Origin: Acinetobacter modestus
GTDB taxonomy: Bacteria > Pseudomonadota > Gammaproteobacteria > Pseudomonadales > Moraxellaceae
Direction: 5' to 3'
Assembly: GCF_014636095.1 (NCBI RefSeq)
Contig: NZ_BMDV01000009.1
Coordinates: 1-64,000, forward strand
Length of the DNA stretch: 64,000 nt
Part shown: piece by piece, positions 30,787 to 40,477 of the stretch
Position numbering within the stretch: the first letter of the stretch is position 1
How the letters are laid out: the number at the start of each line of letters is the position of its first letter
Made by a program: the position numbers and the translations under genes
Notes under the pieces: generated by a model
What the model was told of the DNA's origin: nothing
What the model saw: the letters and a program-made list of their open reading frames with translations, nothing else
Database searches by the model: none

Positions 30787-32088
30787 GTGAAACCAGTTCG
30801 TCTGGCGATACTCGGTCTTGGTACTGTAGGTGGTGGAGCCCTTAAATTATTACAAGAAAATGCTGCTGAAATTAAACGCCGTACCGGTCGCGAAATTCAA
30901 ATTACACATGTAGGCACACGCCGTCCACGTCCAGATTTACAACTCGAAGGGATCAAACAAAGTGATGATCTCATGGACATCGTACGTCAACCTGATGTTG
31001 ATGTCGTAGTCGAAGTGATGGGCGGTATTCATCCTGCCTATGAAGTTATCATGGAAGCCATCAAACATGGCAAGCAAGTTGTCACTGCCAATAAAGCATT
31101 ACTTGCAGAACATGGTAATGAGTTGTTTAAAGCAGCTGAAGATAATGCTGTTCAGATCGCTTATGAAGCAGCTGTTGCTGGTGGTATTCCAATTATTAAA
31201 GTCATTCGTGAAGGTCTAGCTGCGAACCATATTCAATGGCTTGCAGGTATCATTAATGGTACAGGCAACTTCATTCTGACTGAAATGCGCGAAAAAGGTC
31301 GTGCATTTGATGATGTCCTCAAAGAGGCTCAAGAACTCGGTTATGCTGAAGCAGATCCAACTTTTGATGTAGAAGGGATTGATGCTGCACACAAACTCAC
31401 TATCTTAGCATCATGTGCTTTTGGTATCCCATTACAGTTTGATAAAGTCTACACAGAAGGCATTAGCAAAATTACAGCACAAGATGTGAAGTATGCTGAA
31501 GAGCTTGGCTTCCGTATCAAACATTTGGGTATTGCACGTCGTGCAAGTAATGGTATTGAGTTACGTGTTCATCCTACACTGATTCCAGCGGAACAACTGA
31601 TTGCGAATGTGAACGGTGTTAAAAATGCTGTATTGGTACAAGCACATGCCGTAGGCCCAACGCTTTACTATGGTGCTGGTGCTGGTGCTGGTCCAACGGC
31701 TTCTGCAGTTGTTGCTGATGTAATTGATATCGTACGTGATATTTCTTATACCGAAGATGGTGCAGGAACGATTCCACAATTGGCATTTGAAGCACTAACG
31801 AACATGCCTATCCTGAGTCGTGAAGAAATGACGACTGGATACTACATCCGTTTAAATGCTGAAGACCAAACGGGCGTACTCGCTGATGTAACCACCATCC
31901 TTAGCCGTGCTGGTATCAGCATTGATGCAATCATGCAGCAATCTCGCTTGAAAGATTTGATTCCAATCGTGATTTTAACAGACCCAATTGTTGAATCAAA
32001 AATGGATGAAGCACTTGCTCAAATTCAAGCATTACCAGCTATTCGTGGCGAAATCGTAAGAATTCGTTTAGAATCGCTCGATAGTTAA
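30787..32088 (+). CDS. hom: Homoserine dehydrogenase
   Basis: NAD(P)H reduction of aspartate semialdehyde to homoserine, feeding Thr, Ile and Met. The NAD fold starts with LAILGLGTVGGGALKLL; then NKALLAEHG, INGTGNFILTEM, AEADPTFDVEGIDAAHK with catalytic residues; a C-terminal ACT domain (about 350-430, YIRLNAEDQTGVLADVTTIL) gives feedback control by threonine. GTG at 30787 has GGAG six bases upstream; product 433 residues. Upstream of thrC with a 58-base gap. Confidence 0.96.
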   Translation: MKPVRLAILGLGTVGGGALKLLQENAAEIKRRTGREIQITHVGTRRPRPDLQLEGIKQSDDLMDIVRQPDVDVVVEVMGGIHPAYEVIMEAIKHGKQVVTANKALLAEHGNELFKAAEDNAVQIAYEAAVAGGIPIIKVIREGLAANHIQWLAGIINGTGNFILTEMREKGRAFDDVLKEAQELGYAEADPTFDVEGIDAAHKLTILASCAFGIPLQFDKVYTEGISKITAQDVKYAEELGFRIKHLGIARRASNGIELRVHPTLIPAEQLIANVNGVKNAVLVQAHAVGPTLYYGAGAGAGPTASAVVADVIDIVRDISYTEDGAGTIPQLAFEALTNMPILSREEMTTGYYIRLNAEDQTGVLADVTTILSRAGISIDAIMQQSRLKDLIPIVILTDPIVESKMDEALAQIQALPAIRGEIVRIRLESLDS

Positions 32089-32146
32089 TCAGGTTGAGGG
32101 AAAATGTATTCCCTCTCCCAGCTCTACCTCATATTGGAACACCATC

Positions 32147-33286
32147 ATGTCGAATGCCAATCGTTATACTGGTCTTGTAGATCGTTATCGTGACCGTTTA
32201 CCTGTGTCTGCAACTACACGTGCAATTTCTCTAGGAGAAGGAAATACTCCTCTTATTAAACTTGAGAACATTCCGCGTATTATTGGCAAAAACGTTGAAA
32301 TCTATGTGAAATACGAAGGTCTTAACCCAACAGGTTCATTTAAAGACCGCGGTATGACGATGGCTGTAACAAAAGCTGTTGAAGAAGGCTCAAAAGCGAT
32401 TATCTGTGCATCTACTGGAAATACTTCAGCAGCAGCAGCAGCATATGCAGCGCGTGCAGGAATTAAAGCCTTTGTTTTAATTCCTGAAGGCAAAATCGCA
32501 ATGGGTAAAATGGCTCAGGCGATGATGTATGGTGCGATCACCATGCAAATCCGCGGTAACTTTGATGATGGTATGCGCCTCGTAAAAGAAGTTGCAGATC
32601 AAGCACCTGTGACAATTGTAAACTCGATCAACCCTTACCGTTTGCAAGGCCAAAAAACGATTGCTTATGAAATCGTAGAAGCATTGGGTCGTGCACCTGA
32701 CTATCACTGCTTACCAGTTGGTAATGCAGGTAATATCACGGCTCACTGGATGGGTTATACCGAAGCAGTTGCAAATCAACCTGCTGATCAGTTTGAATCA
32801 GTTATCTATGATGCTGCAACAGATCAATTCACAGGTCCTAAACCAGAAGGTTTACCGACTATGGTAGGTTATCAAGCTTCTGGTGCAGCGCCATTCTTAC
32901 GTGGTGCTCCAGTCGAAAGCCCAGAAACTATCGCAACGGCAATTCGTATTGGTAACCCACAAAGCTGGAATCATGCCAAAGCAGTTGTACGCGATTCAAA
33001 AGGTTGGTTTGATGAACTTCAAGATAGCGAAATTCTTGAAGCACAACGCTTACTTTCTATGTATGAGGGGGTGTTCGTAGAACCTGCTTCAGCAGCGTCT
33101 ATTGGCGGTGCGATTCGTGACATCAAAGCAGGTAAAATTGCTGAAGGTTCGGTAATCGTTTGTACTGTTACGGGCAATGGTTTAAAAGATCCTGATACCG
33201 CAATCAAACAATGTGCTGATGCCGTAATGTTGTCAATCGATGCAACGATGGCTCAAGTGAAAGATTCAATTCTTTCAAATATGTAA
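32147..33286 (+). CDS. thrC: Threonine synthase
   Basis: PLP enzyme converting O-phosphohomoserine to threonine. The PLP-binding Lys is in PTGSFKDRGMT (about 59-69); the phosphate-binding loop is LPVGNAGNITAHW; ASTGNTSAAAAAYAARAG is typical. 379 residues, the short class of threonine synthases seen in pseudomonads. Last gene of the unit, with a strong terminator after it. Confidence 0.96.
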   Translation: MSNANRYTGLVDRYRDRLPVSATTRAISLGEGNTPLIKLENIPRIIGKNVEIYVKYEGLNPTGSFKDRGMTMAVTKAVEEGSKAIICASTGNTSAAAAAYAARAGIKAFVLIPEGKIAMGKMAQAMMYGAITMQIRGNFDDGMRLVKEVADQAPVTIVNSINPYRLQGQKTIAYEIVEALGRAPDYHCLPVGNAGNITAHWMGYTEAVANQPADQFESVIYDAATDQFTGPKPEGLPTMVGYQASGAAPFLRGAPVESPETIATAIRIGNPQSWNHAKAVVRDSKGWFDELQDSEILEAQRLLSMYEGVFVEPASAASIGGAIRDIKAGKIAEGSVIVCTVTGNGLKDPDTAIKQCADAVMLSIDATMAQVKDSILSNM

Positions 33287-33304
33287 GCATAAATATTGAA
33301 ATAA

Positions 33305-33330
33305 AAAACCAGTTGCTTGCAACTGGTTTT
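33305..33330 (+). terminator. Terminator of hom-thrC
   Basis: Perfect 11-bp stem AAAACCAGTTG / CAACTGGTTTT with a CTTG loop, followed by T. A-rich on the other side, so it may also stop the convergent gene at 33356. Confidence 0.85.
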
Positions 33331-33355
33331 TTATTGGCAACCATGGAAAGAAAAG

Positions 33356-34126
33356 TTATTCGTAATCATCGTAACTATATTGGGCAGCTAGATCTTTCTC
33401 TATTCTTTGGATTTCTTCAATCTCAATCTCTTTAATCTCAAATAAGGGCTGTTTTAATAAAGGATTAACCGCATATAAACCCTCTTCCTCCCACCCCTGT
33501 AGAATGATTAATGTTTGACTTTTATTATTATATTTTAACGCTTTATTAGTTTTTATTAAGGCTTGTAATAATACAGGTTGTTCTGATAAATCTTCAAATG
33601 AACCTTTCAACTCAATATCATCATAATCGTAATCTGCAAAAATGCTTCTGACATTCGTTTTTAATTGTTCAGGTTGATCCGCATAAGCTAAACCTGCAAA
33701 AAACTCATCATGCTCTTCCACCCATGCTTGTTTTTTCACTGACCATAAACCATAGAACTTAATATCTTGATCAAAATGGATCAATTGATAACTTTGCATG
33801 TTAGCAAGTTGAATAAACTCAAAAGTATCTTCATCATTTAAGCTTTCAGGCAACGTTTCTCGAGAAACCCCTCCCTCCTGATAAATATGTTCACCACAAC
33901 GTGAAAAGACAAAATCATCCAATTTTTTTAATAATGCTTCATCTGCATCAAATAATGATTCAACTTCATAGAGTGGAAAATCACGTGCTCCATTGATTTC
34001 AAGTTGTTTATAGGTTGCTTCAGCTTGCCCTTTTTGCTCAAAAATACTGGCAATTCTATTACCCGAAGCATAAAAAACTTCATCGTTATAACCAAAATAT
34101 TTCTCACGAATCACATAAGTCGTCAT
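33356..34126 (-). CDS. Uncharacterised acidic cytoplasmic protein
   Basis: I do not recognise a family. 256 residues, starting MTTYVIREKYFGYNDEVF, with no signal peptide or membrane segment. Very acidic, with aromatic and Glu/Asp-rich stretches (YDYDDIEL; the C-terminus ends SYDDYE). The N-terminal 45 residues (YVIREKYFGYNDE, FEQKGQAEATYKQLE) look like a small alpha/beta unit. Single gene between thrC and pbpG, convergent with thrC. The frame is long and has a proper start, so it is a real gene; no function assigned. Confidence 0.7.
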   Translation of the reverse strand: MTTYVIREKYFGYNDEVFYASGNRIASIFEQKGQAEATYKQLEINGARDFPLYEVESLFDADEALLKKLDDFVFSRCGEHIYQEGGVSRETLPESLNDEDTFEFIQLANMQSYQLIHFDQDIKFYGLWSVKKQAWVEEHDEFFAGLAYADQPEQLKTNVRSIFADYDYDDIELKGSFEDLSEQPVLLQALIKTNKALKYNNKSQTLIILQGWEEEGLYAVNPLLKQPLFEIKEIEIEEIQRIEKDLAAQYSYDDYE

Positions 34127-34262
34127 CTTATTTCCCCCAATTTTAGCTTTTTTGATATCAAAATAATTATTAATGTGTGAAATGCTAATCTAACAAAAAT
34201 TGCTCAAAATAGAAGTGATAAAGTATTTTTCACGTCATAAAATGTCGTTCCATTATATAAAA

Positions 34263-34286
34263 AAAGCTCCTCAAATGAGGAGCTTT
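34263..34286 (-). terminator. Terminator of pbpG
   Basis: Minus-strand stem AAAGCTCCTC / GAGGAGCTTT with an ATTT loop, followed by a run of seven T, 15 bases past the pbpG stop. Confidence 0.85.
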
Positions 34287-34300
34287 ACGTTCGTAAGCAA

Positions 34301-35368
34301 TTAAATTCTTTTCGGTAAAGTACTCAGCCAAGTTAATAAGTTGGTTGCATCATTGGTACGTGCTTGTGAAGTTGAAGCTCCCAATAGCACGACTACAGCA
34401 GGACGTGAATTAACGGTTGCATGCATGACTACACAACGTCCAGCCTCACCAATATATCCCGTTTTAGATAGGTTAATATTCCAACCACCATTACGTACCA
34501 AAGCATTGGTATTATTTGACTTAAGCACACGATAACCTAAATTAAAATCATAGGTTGGCGTAGTGGAAAACTGACGAATTAAGCCATACTGAGAAGCAGC
34601 ACTCACTAAAATACCAAGATCACGTGCGGAAGAAACATTATGAGGATCTAAACCTGTTGATTCTGCATAACGGGTTGACGTCATTCCTAATTGTTTTGCT
34701 TTGGTATTCATCGCAGCAATAAATGCTGAACGTCCGCTTGGGTAAGTCCTCGCTAATGCTGCCGCAGCAGGATTTTCTGATTTCATCAAAGCGAATAACA
34801 AAAGTTCCGCTCGATTCATGGTATCGCCTACTTTCAAGGTCGAAGTTGAATTCTTTCCACCTGCACCTGCAAAATCAATTTGCTGTAGCGTGATTTCTTC
34901 CGACATATTCAGCCGCGCATCTGCGGTAATCACAGCCGTCATCAATTTAGTAATTGAGGCGATCGGTACTGACATATTACTGTTTTTACTAAACAGTACT
35001 TCGCCTGTTTGTGCATCCATCACCAAAGCTGCACGTGCATTTACAGCGGGTTGGCTACTGAAATGAGAAGTATCTCGAATCTGTATGCTTTTTTGTGGCG
35101 TTGCAGATGAACTAATACTTGCAGAACCACCACTTCGTAAAGTGGTCGTAACCGAAGTTGAACCTTGCGGGCTGATCTCTAATGAATCATCATCTTCCAT
35201 CAATTGGCTTGCATCACTTGCAGACCAATTTAACGAAGCTGAAGAACTATTCGCACTTGTAGAGGCTGGATTGTTATTTACAACCAGCTCAGCATAACTT
35301 GTTGAACTAAGAGCCAACAAAATAGACATGCTCAAGGCATGCATGATAGATTTTTTAGAATTTTTCAC
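34301..35368 (-). CDS. pbpG: D-alanyl-D-alanine endopeptidase PBP7/8
   Basis: Low-molecular-mass penicillin-binding protein cutting peptidoglycan cross-links in the periplasm. Signal peptide to about residue 26 (SSTSYA), a Ser/Thr/Asn-rich spacer (about 28-105), then the catalytic domain with Ser138-x-x-Lys141 (PIASITKLM), SEN (LMKSENPAAAAL) and KTG (LSKTGYIGE). Start is GTG at 35368, with no strong SD. PbpG is described as a virulence-related protein in A. baumannii (recalled). The long Ser-rich spacer is unusual compared with E. coli PBP7. Confidence 0.93.
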   Translation of the reverse strand: MKNSKKSIMHALSMSILLALSSTSYAELVVNNNPASTSANSSSASLNWSASDASQLMEDDDSLEISPQGSTSVTTTLRSGGSASISSSATPQKSIQIRDTSHFSSQPAVNARAALVMDAQTGEVLFSKNSNMSVPIASITKLMTAVITADARLNMSEEITLQQIDFAGAGGKNSTSTLKVGDTMNRAELLLFALMKSENPAAAALARTYPSGRSAFIAAMNTKAKQLGMTSTRYAESTGLDPHNVSSARDLGILVSAASQYGLIRQFSTTPTYDFNLGYRVLKSNNTNALVRNGGWNINLSKTGYIGEAGRCVVMHATVNSRPAVVVLLGASTSQARTNDATNLLTWLSTLPKRI

Positions 35369-35456
35369 GACACAATACTCAACTCGGGACGCTGCACATT
35401 TGCGCTTAATAACATTATGCCTTACATTTGAACAAATCGGGTAAAGCTTTTATAGA

Positions 35457-35495
35457 CACAATTGTGTACAACTATTCTCTAAACATGGAGAATAG
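35457..35495. repeat. Cluster of inverted repeats between pbpG and gacA
   Basis: Within 39 bp there are a 10-bp palindrome CACAATTGTG (35457-35466), an overlapping palindrome TTGTGTACAA (35462-35471), and an 8-bp inverted repeat CTATTCTC / GAGAATAG (35472-35479, 35488-35495). They sit between the divergent genes pbpG and gacA, where operators would be expected. No regulator identified. Confidence 0.45.
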
Positions 35496-35578
35496 GATTG
35501 CTAATTTTGTCGTTTGATTGCAAGCTCATTTTTCTTTATGTAACAAAAAAATCGTTTTTTTGAAAAAAGGAGGTCTTC

Positions 35579-36214
35579 TTGATCACTGTTCTCGTTGTTG
35601 ATGATCATGAACTCGTACGTACAGGCATTTGTCGTATGCTGGAAGACCATCCAGATGTAGAAGTCATTGGACAAGCTGAATCTGGAGAAGAAGCGATTGC
35701 TTTAGTTCGATTAAAGCATCCTCAAGTTGTACTATTAGACGTCAATATGCCAGGAATTGGTGGCGTAGAAACAACACGTCGCCTTTTACAAACAGCACCT
35801 GAGACTAAAGTGATTGCTGTCAGTGGTTTAGCGGAAGAACCCTACCCATCGTTGTTATTAAAAGCAGGTGCAAAAGGCTATATCACAAAAGGCGCGCCTA
35901 TTTCAGAAATGGTACGTGCAATCAATAAAGTGATACAAGGTGGTAAATATTTCAGCGCAGATATTGCCGAACAGCTTGCGAGTTCTTATCTTTCAGATAC
36001 GCAACAATCCCCTTTTGACGCACTTTCAGAGCGTGAAATGCAAGTCGCAATGATGGTGGTTAATTGTATTAGTGCTCAAGAAATCGCTGACAAATTATTT
36101 GTTAGTGTTAAAACTGTAAATACCTATCGCTATCGAATTTTTGAAAAACTAGCAATTGATAGCGATGTAAAATTAACCCATCTCGCCATCCGTTATGGAC
36201 TCATTAAACCTTAA
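35579..36214 (+). CDS. gacA: Response regulator GacA (LuxR/NarL family)
   Basis: Receiver domain (residues 1-120) with Asp8-Asp9 and phospho-acceptor Asp54 in LLDVNMPG, and LuxR-type HTH (about 148-205; LSEREMQVAMMVV, QEIADKLFVSVKTVNTYRYRI). 211 residues, closely resembling GacA/UvrY. Start is TTG at 35579 with a near-perfect SD (AAGGAGG, five bases upstream), which likely compensates for the weak start codon. The partner kinase GacS is not adjacent. uvrC, the usual neighbour, is absent. Confidence 0.92.
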   Translation: MITVLVVDDHELVRTGICRMLEDHPDVEVIGQAESGEEAIALVRLKHPQVVLLDVNMPGIGGVETTRRLLQTAPETKVIAVSGLAEEPYPSLLLKAGAKGYITKGAPISEMVRAINKVIQGGKYFSADIAEQLASSYLSDTQQSPFDALSEREMQVAMMVVNCISAQEIADKLFVSVKTVNTYRYRIFEKLAIDSDVKLTHLAIRYGLIKP

Positions 36215-36233
36215 TCATATTAAGTGATCGCTT

Positions 36234-37799
36234 ATGTTGGGAAAAATTGCGTCATCAGTGTCCCAAACCGTTTATCGGCTCGGAATTTGGTATAGTGGAT
36301 ATCGACTGATTATTTCAATCAGTCTAATCCTTATTTACTTACTTACCGCAGAGCAACTTGCTACAAGTTATGATTATCCGTTTTTATATTTCTACACACT
36401 GGTTTGTTATATTACCATCAACATTTTCCAGCTTTTTTTACTTAAACTGGTTCCGTTACAAATCAGTAAACAGCTTATTTTTATTTTTATTGTAGACGTG
36501 ATCTGCTTAAGTTTGATTACATTTTCAGCAGGTGGTCCAAACTTACAACTAAGCTTATTGTACGTTATCATTATTTTCTCTTCGGCAATTCTCCTGAATG
36601 CTCATCTTTCACTGATTGTGACCCTTTTTGCCGTTATTATGGTGGTTTACCAGCGTTTTCTTGGTAACTTTTTTGATTATACCAATCTGAATAATCTTGG
36701 TAATAGTGCATTACTTGCTTTCTTATTTTTTGTAGTACATGCAATTGGTCGTATTGCAGTTCAGCGATTTAAGATTTTAGAAACACTCACTTTTCATCAG
36801 TCGATTGAAATTCATCAGCTGCAAAATATTAACCGCTATATTTTGGAACAAATCGAAGATGGTTACTTAGTTTTAGATACCAGTAACCATATTGTACTGA
36901 GTAACCCAGCCGCTAATACATTATTAGGCATTCATATTCCTGTTTCTCCTGAAAAAACACCATTACTCAAATGGCAACCTGACTTATTCGAGTTAATTAA
37001 ATTTAGTGACTTAGAAGATGGTGAAGAATTTAGTTTTGAATCACAACAAAGTCCGTACACAATTAATGTCCGTGTTAAGCATTTAATCGTCCCTGAACAA
37101 TCACTAATTTTACTTATCTTGAAAGATGCACAAAAACTCACGCAACAAGTTCAACAATTAAAACTCGCCGCGCTCGGTCAACTCTCTGCCAGTATTGCAC
37201 ATGAAATTCGGAATCCTTTAGCGGCAATTGTGCAGGCCAATGAATTATTTAAAGAAAGTGATAGTCATCAACAAGAAATGCTCTGTCGTATGATTAGCAA
37301 ACAAGCTAGACGTATTGATAATATTGTTCAAGATACATTAGGCATGGCACGCAACAAACCAACTGAGCCACAAGTCATTCAACTTGCTGATTTTTTTGAA
37401 AGCCTATTGAATGAAGATTTAGTCGATGCGAAACATATGATTAAACTCAATCTTGCAGAACGAATTAACATTCTTTTTGATGAGAAACAATTACGTCAAG
37501 TTTTAATTAATCTGATTCGAAATGCCCTGCGGCACAATGCAGCTGATGCTCAATTTATTGAAGTGAATGTAGACTTAAAAGATGGCAGAACATGTATTGA
37601 TGTGATCGATTTTGGTACGGGTGTCGCAAAACGAGATATTTCTCAGCTATTCAAACCATTTTTTAGTACCGAAATTAAAGGAACTGGTTTAGGATTGTAT
37701 TTGTCTCACACCTTTTGTGAGGCAAATCATGCAAAGCTCACTTACGTAGAGCGACAACAAGGAGCATGTTTCAGGATTGAATGCTCAAAAATTCATTGA
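36234..37799 (+). CDS. pilS: Sensor histidine kinase PilS
   Basis: Inner-membrane kinase of the type IV pilus regulatory pair. About six membrane segments (residues 24-180), a PAS-like domain (about 205-300; EDGYLVLDTSNHIVLSNPAA), then HisKA with phospho-His in SASIAHEIRNPLAA (about 315) and HATPase with LINLIRNALRHN, DFGTGV, FFSTEIKGTGLGLYLS. 521 residues. It starts 19 bases after gacA and precedes pilR. The pilin gene pilA, its best-known target, is not in the window. Confidence 0.93.
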   Translation: MLGKIASSVSQTVYRLGIWYSGYRLIISISLILIYLLTAEQLATSYDYPFLYFYTLVCYITINIFQLFLLKLVPLQISKQLIFIFIVDVICLSLITFSAGGPNLQLSLLYVIIIFSSAILLNAHLSLIVTLFAVIMVVYQRFLGNFFDYTNLNNLGNSALLAFLFFVVHAIGRIAVQRFKILETLTFHQSIEIHQLQNINRYILEQIEDGYLVLDTSNHIVLSNPAANTLLGIHIPVSPEKTPLLKWQPDLFELIKFSDLEDGEEFSFESQQSPYTINVRVKHLIVPEQSLILLILKDAQKLTQQVQQLKLAALGQLSASIAHEIRNPLAAIVQANELFKESDSHQQEMLCRMISKQARRIDNIVQDTLGMARNKPTEPQVIQLADFFESLLNEDLVDAKHMIKLNLAERINILFDEKQLRQVLINLIRNALRHNAADAQFIEVNVDLKDGRTCIDVIDFGTGVAKRDISQLFKPFFSTEIKGTGLGLYLSHTFCEANHAKLTYVERQQGACFRIECSKIH

Positions 37800-37821
37800 T
37801 TAGATTAGGTTTTTCGGGGAA

Positions 37822-39252
37822 ATGGCAACTAAACAACCGCTCGTCTTACTCGTAGACGATGAAGAAGACTTATGTCTTTTAATGCAAATGACGCTCGCAC
37901 GAATGGGCATTAAAACTCATCTTGCCTATCGCGTAGAGCAAGCAAAAAAATTCTTTACCGAGTTTCAGTACGATGCTTGTTTAACAGATTTGAATCTCCC
38001 AGATGGCAACGGTCTGGACTTGGTTAAACATGTCACACAAAACTATCCCAACACACCCATTGCAGTATTAACAGCGTATGGCAATATGGATATTGCAATT
38101 GCTGCATTAAAAGCAGGTGCTTTTGATTTTGTCAGTAAACCTGTCAATCAAACTCACTTAGATCAATTGATTCAAAAAGCATTGAATCGACCACAGCCTG
38201 AACAAGAAGCTGCTGAAAGCGCATTAGAAAATAAACTTCTCATTGGTCGATCTACGCCCATTCAGCAATTACGCATTGCTTTAAAGAAAATTGCTCGATC
38301 TCAAGCCCCTGTCTTTATTACTGGTGAATCGGGGACAGGAAAAGAAGTTGTTGCCAATTTAGTTCATCGTCTGAGTAACCGTAGCGAAGGACCTTTTATT
38401 GCGATCAACTGTGGTGCTATTCCAACAGAGTTAATGGAAAGTGAACTATTTGGTCATAAAAAGGGCAGCTTTACAGGCGCAACCCAAGACAAACAAGGTT
38501 TAATTCTTTCCGCACATGGTGGTAGTTTATTCTTAGATGAAATCGCTGAATTACCCTTAAGTATGCAGGTAAAACTGCTTCGTGCTGTACAAGAAAAGAA
38601 AATTCGACCTGTCGGCTCAGATCAAGAAATTGATGTTGATTTCCGTGTCATCAGTGCAAGTCATCAAGATCTTGAATTACTAGTGCAACAAGGTCGTTTC
38701 AGACAAGATTTATTCTTCCGTATTCACGTCATGGATATTGTATTACCTCCTTTACGTGAACGTGGGCAAGATATCTTATTGTTAGCAAATCACTTTATTC
38801 AGAAAATTAGCCAAGAATGGGAAGTCTCAGTCAAAACCCTTTCTTCGCGTGCTGAACAATTCTTATTGCAACAATATTTTCCAGGTAATGTACGCGAGCT
38901 TCGAAATATTATTGAACGTGCAATTACGCTCAGTGATGATGAAACAATTGATCTTGCTCATCTACAAACTGCACCATTACGTAGTCCAATTCCGACACCA
39001 AGTATTCCATTTTCCTCGCAAGAAGAAACTGATCATACAACAGCCAGTGCAAGCCCAATGATGGGCTCTAAAAAACTACCGCCAGAAGGTTTGGAACGCT
39101 ATTTAGAAAATATTGAAAAAGAGATTCTTCTCAATGCACTGAATTTAACCCATTGGAACCGAACGTTAGCAGCTAAAAAATTAGGAATGACTTTCCGTTC
39201 TTTACGTTATCGTTTGAAAAAATTTGGTTTAGATACAGAAGATGATGAATAG
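37822..39252 (+). CDS. pilR: Sigma-54-dependent response regulator PilR
   Basis: NtrC-family activator. Receiver with Asp56 (CLTDLNLPDG), AAA+ domain with Walker A GESGTGKE, the sigma-54-contacting loop GSFTGAT, Walker B LFLDEIAEL and R-finger region, then a Fis-type HTH at the C-terminus (NRTLAAKKLGMTFRSLRYRL). 476 residues. Works with PilS; starts 22 bases after it. Activates sigma-54 promoters such as pilA in relatives (family knowledge). Confidence 0.95.
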   Translation: MATKQPLVLLVDDEEDLCLLMQMTLARMGIKTHLAYRVEQAKKFFTEFQYDACLTDLNLPDGNGLDLVKHVTQNYPNTPIAVLTAYGNMDIAIAALKAGAFDFVSKPVNQTHLDQLIQKALNRPQPEQEAAESALENKLLIGRSTPIQQLRIALKKIARSQAPVFITGESGTGKEVVANLVHRLSNRSEGPFIAINCGAIPTELMESELFGHKKGSFTGATQDKQGLILSAHGGSLFLDEIAELPLSMQVKLLRAVQEKKIRPVGSDQEIDVDFRVISASHQDLELLVQQGRFRQDLFFRIHVMDIVLPPLRERGQDILLLANHFIQKISQEWEVSVKTLSSRAEQFLLQQYFPGNVRELRNIIERAITLSDDETIDLAHLQTAPLRSPIPTPSIPFSSQEETDHTTASASPMMGSKKLPPEGLERYLENIEKEILLNALNLTHWNRTLAAKKLGMTFRSLRYRLKKFGLDTEDDE

Positions 39253-39260
39253 TCTTAAAA

Positions 39261-39286
39261 ATAAAGCCCCTAAATAGGGGCTTTAT
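39261..39286. terminator. Bidirectional terminator between pilR and the S41 protease gene
   Basis: Perfect 10-bp stem ATAAAGCCCC / GGGGCTTTAT around TAAATA, with T and A runs on both flanks; the two genes converge here. Confidence 0.88.
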
Positions 39287-39292
39287 TTTTAA

Positions 39293-40468
39293 TTAAATTT
39301 TACTTTTTAGAACCAAATCTGTGACGTGTTCCAAATAGCCATCTTCTTTCATTTCAGGTAACAACGGATAACTTTGATTCGGTTGAATCCCTTGACCTTC
39401 AATCATATTCCCATTGGGCGTGTAATAATGTGAGACTGTCATTTGCAGTGCTGCGCCACTCGGTAATGGAAATAATTTCTGTACTACACCTTTTCCATAG
39501 CTATTTTCACCTACAACCCACGCACGTTTATGTTCTTTTAATGCTGCGGTGAATACTTCAGCTGCCGAGGCTGAACGATGGTTAATTAAGATACCTAATT
39601 TTATATTTTGAAATTCATTTGAAGGTAAAGCCTGAAATTGTTGATCTCCTTCTGAACGACTTTTTGTCGTCACAATCAATCCTTGATTCAAGAATAAATC
39701 TGTTGATTCAACAGCAGCAGACAATAACCCCCCTGGATTATTACGCAGATCGAGAACGACAGCCTTGAGTTTAGTTGTACTATATTCTTCGATTAAACGT
39801 TTAATTTCATTCGCTGTATCTTGTTGAAACACTCTAATTTTAAGTACAAGCACCTGATTATGTAGTAAAACAGGTTCAATATCTGTCTCAACCTTTTTAT
39901 TTCGAACCAAAATCACCGTGCTATTATTATTTTCCGGTTGTATTTGTACGGTACTGCCTATCGAGCCATAAAGCAGACCTTGTACTTGATCCTGATTTAA
40001 ACTCTTTAATTCTTGATTATCGACTTTGAGTATGGCTTGTCCATTACGCAAACCCAACTTACTAGAATCGGACCCTGATTTTAGGTCTTGAATTTGCCAT
40101 AAACGATTATGAGCATCATAATTTAAATTGAAATCAACAGAAGCCAGATCACCTTCAGTGTATTGAATAAGCTGGCGGTATTCTTCGGCGGATAAATAAC
40201 GAGAATAACGATCTAAACCGCTCACCAACCCTTTGATTGCTTGCAGAAAAAGTGCATCGTCTGTTTTTTTATCAACGTAGTTATCTTTCACAATCCCATA
40301 AATCTGTACAAATTGCTGAATAGATTCAAGTGGCACTTCAGCATTTCGGCTTGTAGTCTCTTCCCCCCATGCTGAGGCATGTGTAATAGGTGCAGATAAC
40401 GTATGCGATCCCCAACACATCAACAAACTCGCAAAGAACCCTCGATAAATGTTGTTGTGTTGGGTCAT
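39293..40468 (-). CDS. S41-family C-terminal processing protease
   Basis: Periplasmic Ser/Lys protease of the Ctp family. N-terminal export signal (about 1-26, ending near LSAP), a degenerate PDZ domain (about 105-185; SKLGLRNGQAILKVDNQEL), then the S41 core with LRNNPGGLLSAAV, nucleophile Ser in NHRSASAAEVF and Lys in SYGKGVVQKLF. 391 residues. Ten bases after gpmI, as ctpA follows gpmI in Pseudomonas. Substrates unknown; often cell-wall hydrolases in relatives. Confidence 0.9.
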   Translation of the reverse strand: MTQHNNIYRGFFASLLMCWGSHTLSAPITHASAWGEETTSRNAEVPLESIQQFVQIYGIVKDNYVDKKTDDALFLQAIKGLVSGLDRYSRYLSAEEYRQLIQYTEGDLASVDFNLNYDAHNRLWQIQDLKSGSDSSKLGLRNGQAILKVDNQELKSLNQDQVQGLLYGSIGSTVQIQPENNNSTVILVRNKKVETDIEPVLLHNQVLVLKIRVFQQDTANEIKRLIEEYSTTKLKAVVLDLRNNPGGLLSAAVESTDLFLNQGLIVTTKSRSEGDQQFQALPSNEFQNIKLGILINHRSASAAEVFTAALKEHKRAWVVGENSYGKGVVQKLFPLPSGAALQMTVSHYYTPNGNMIEGQGIQPNQSYPLLPEMKEDGYLEHVTDLVLKSKI

Positions 40469-40477
40469 ATGTTCACC

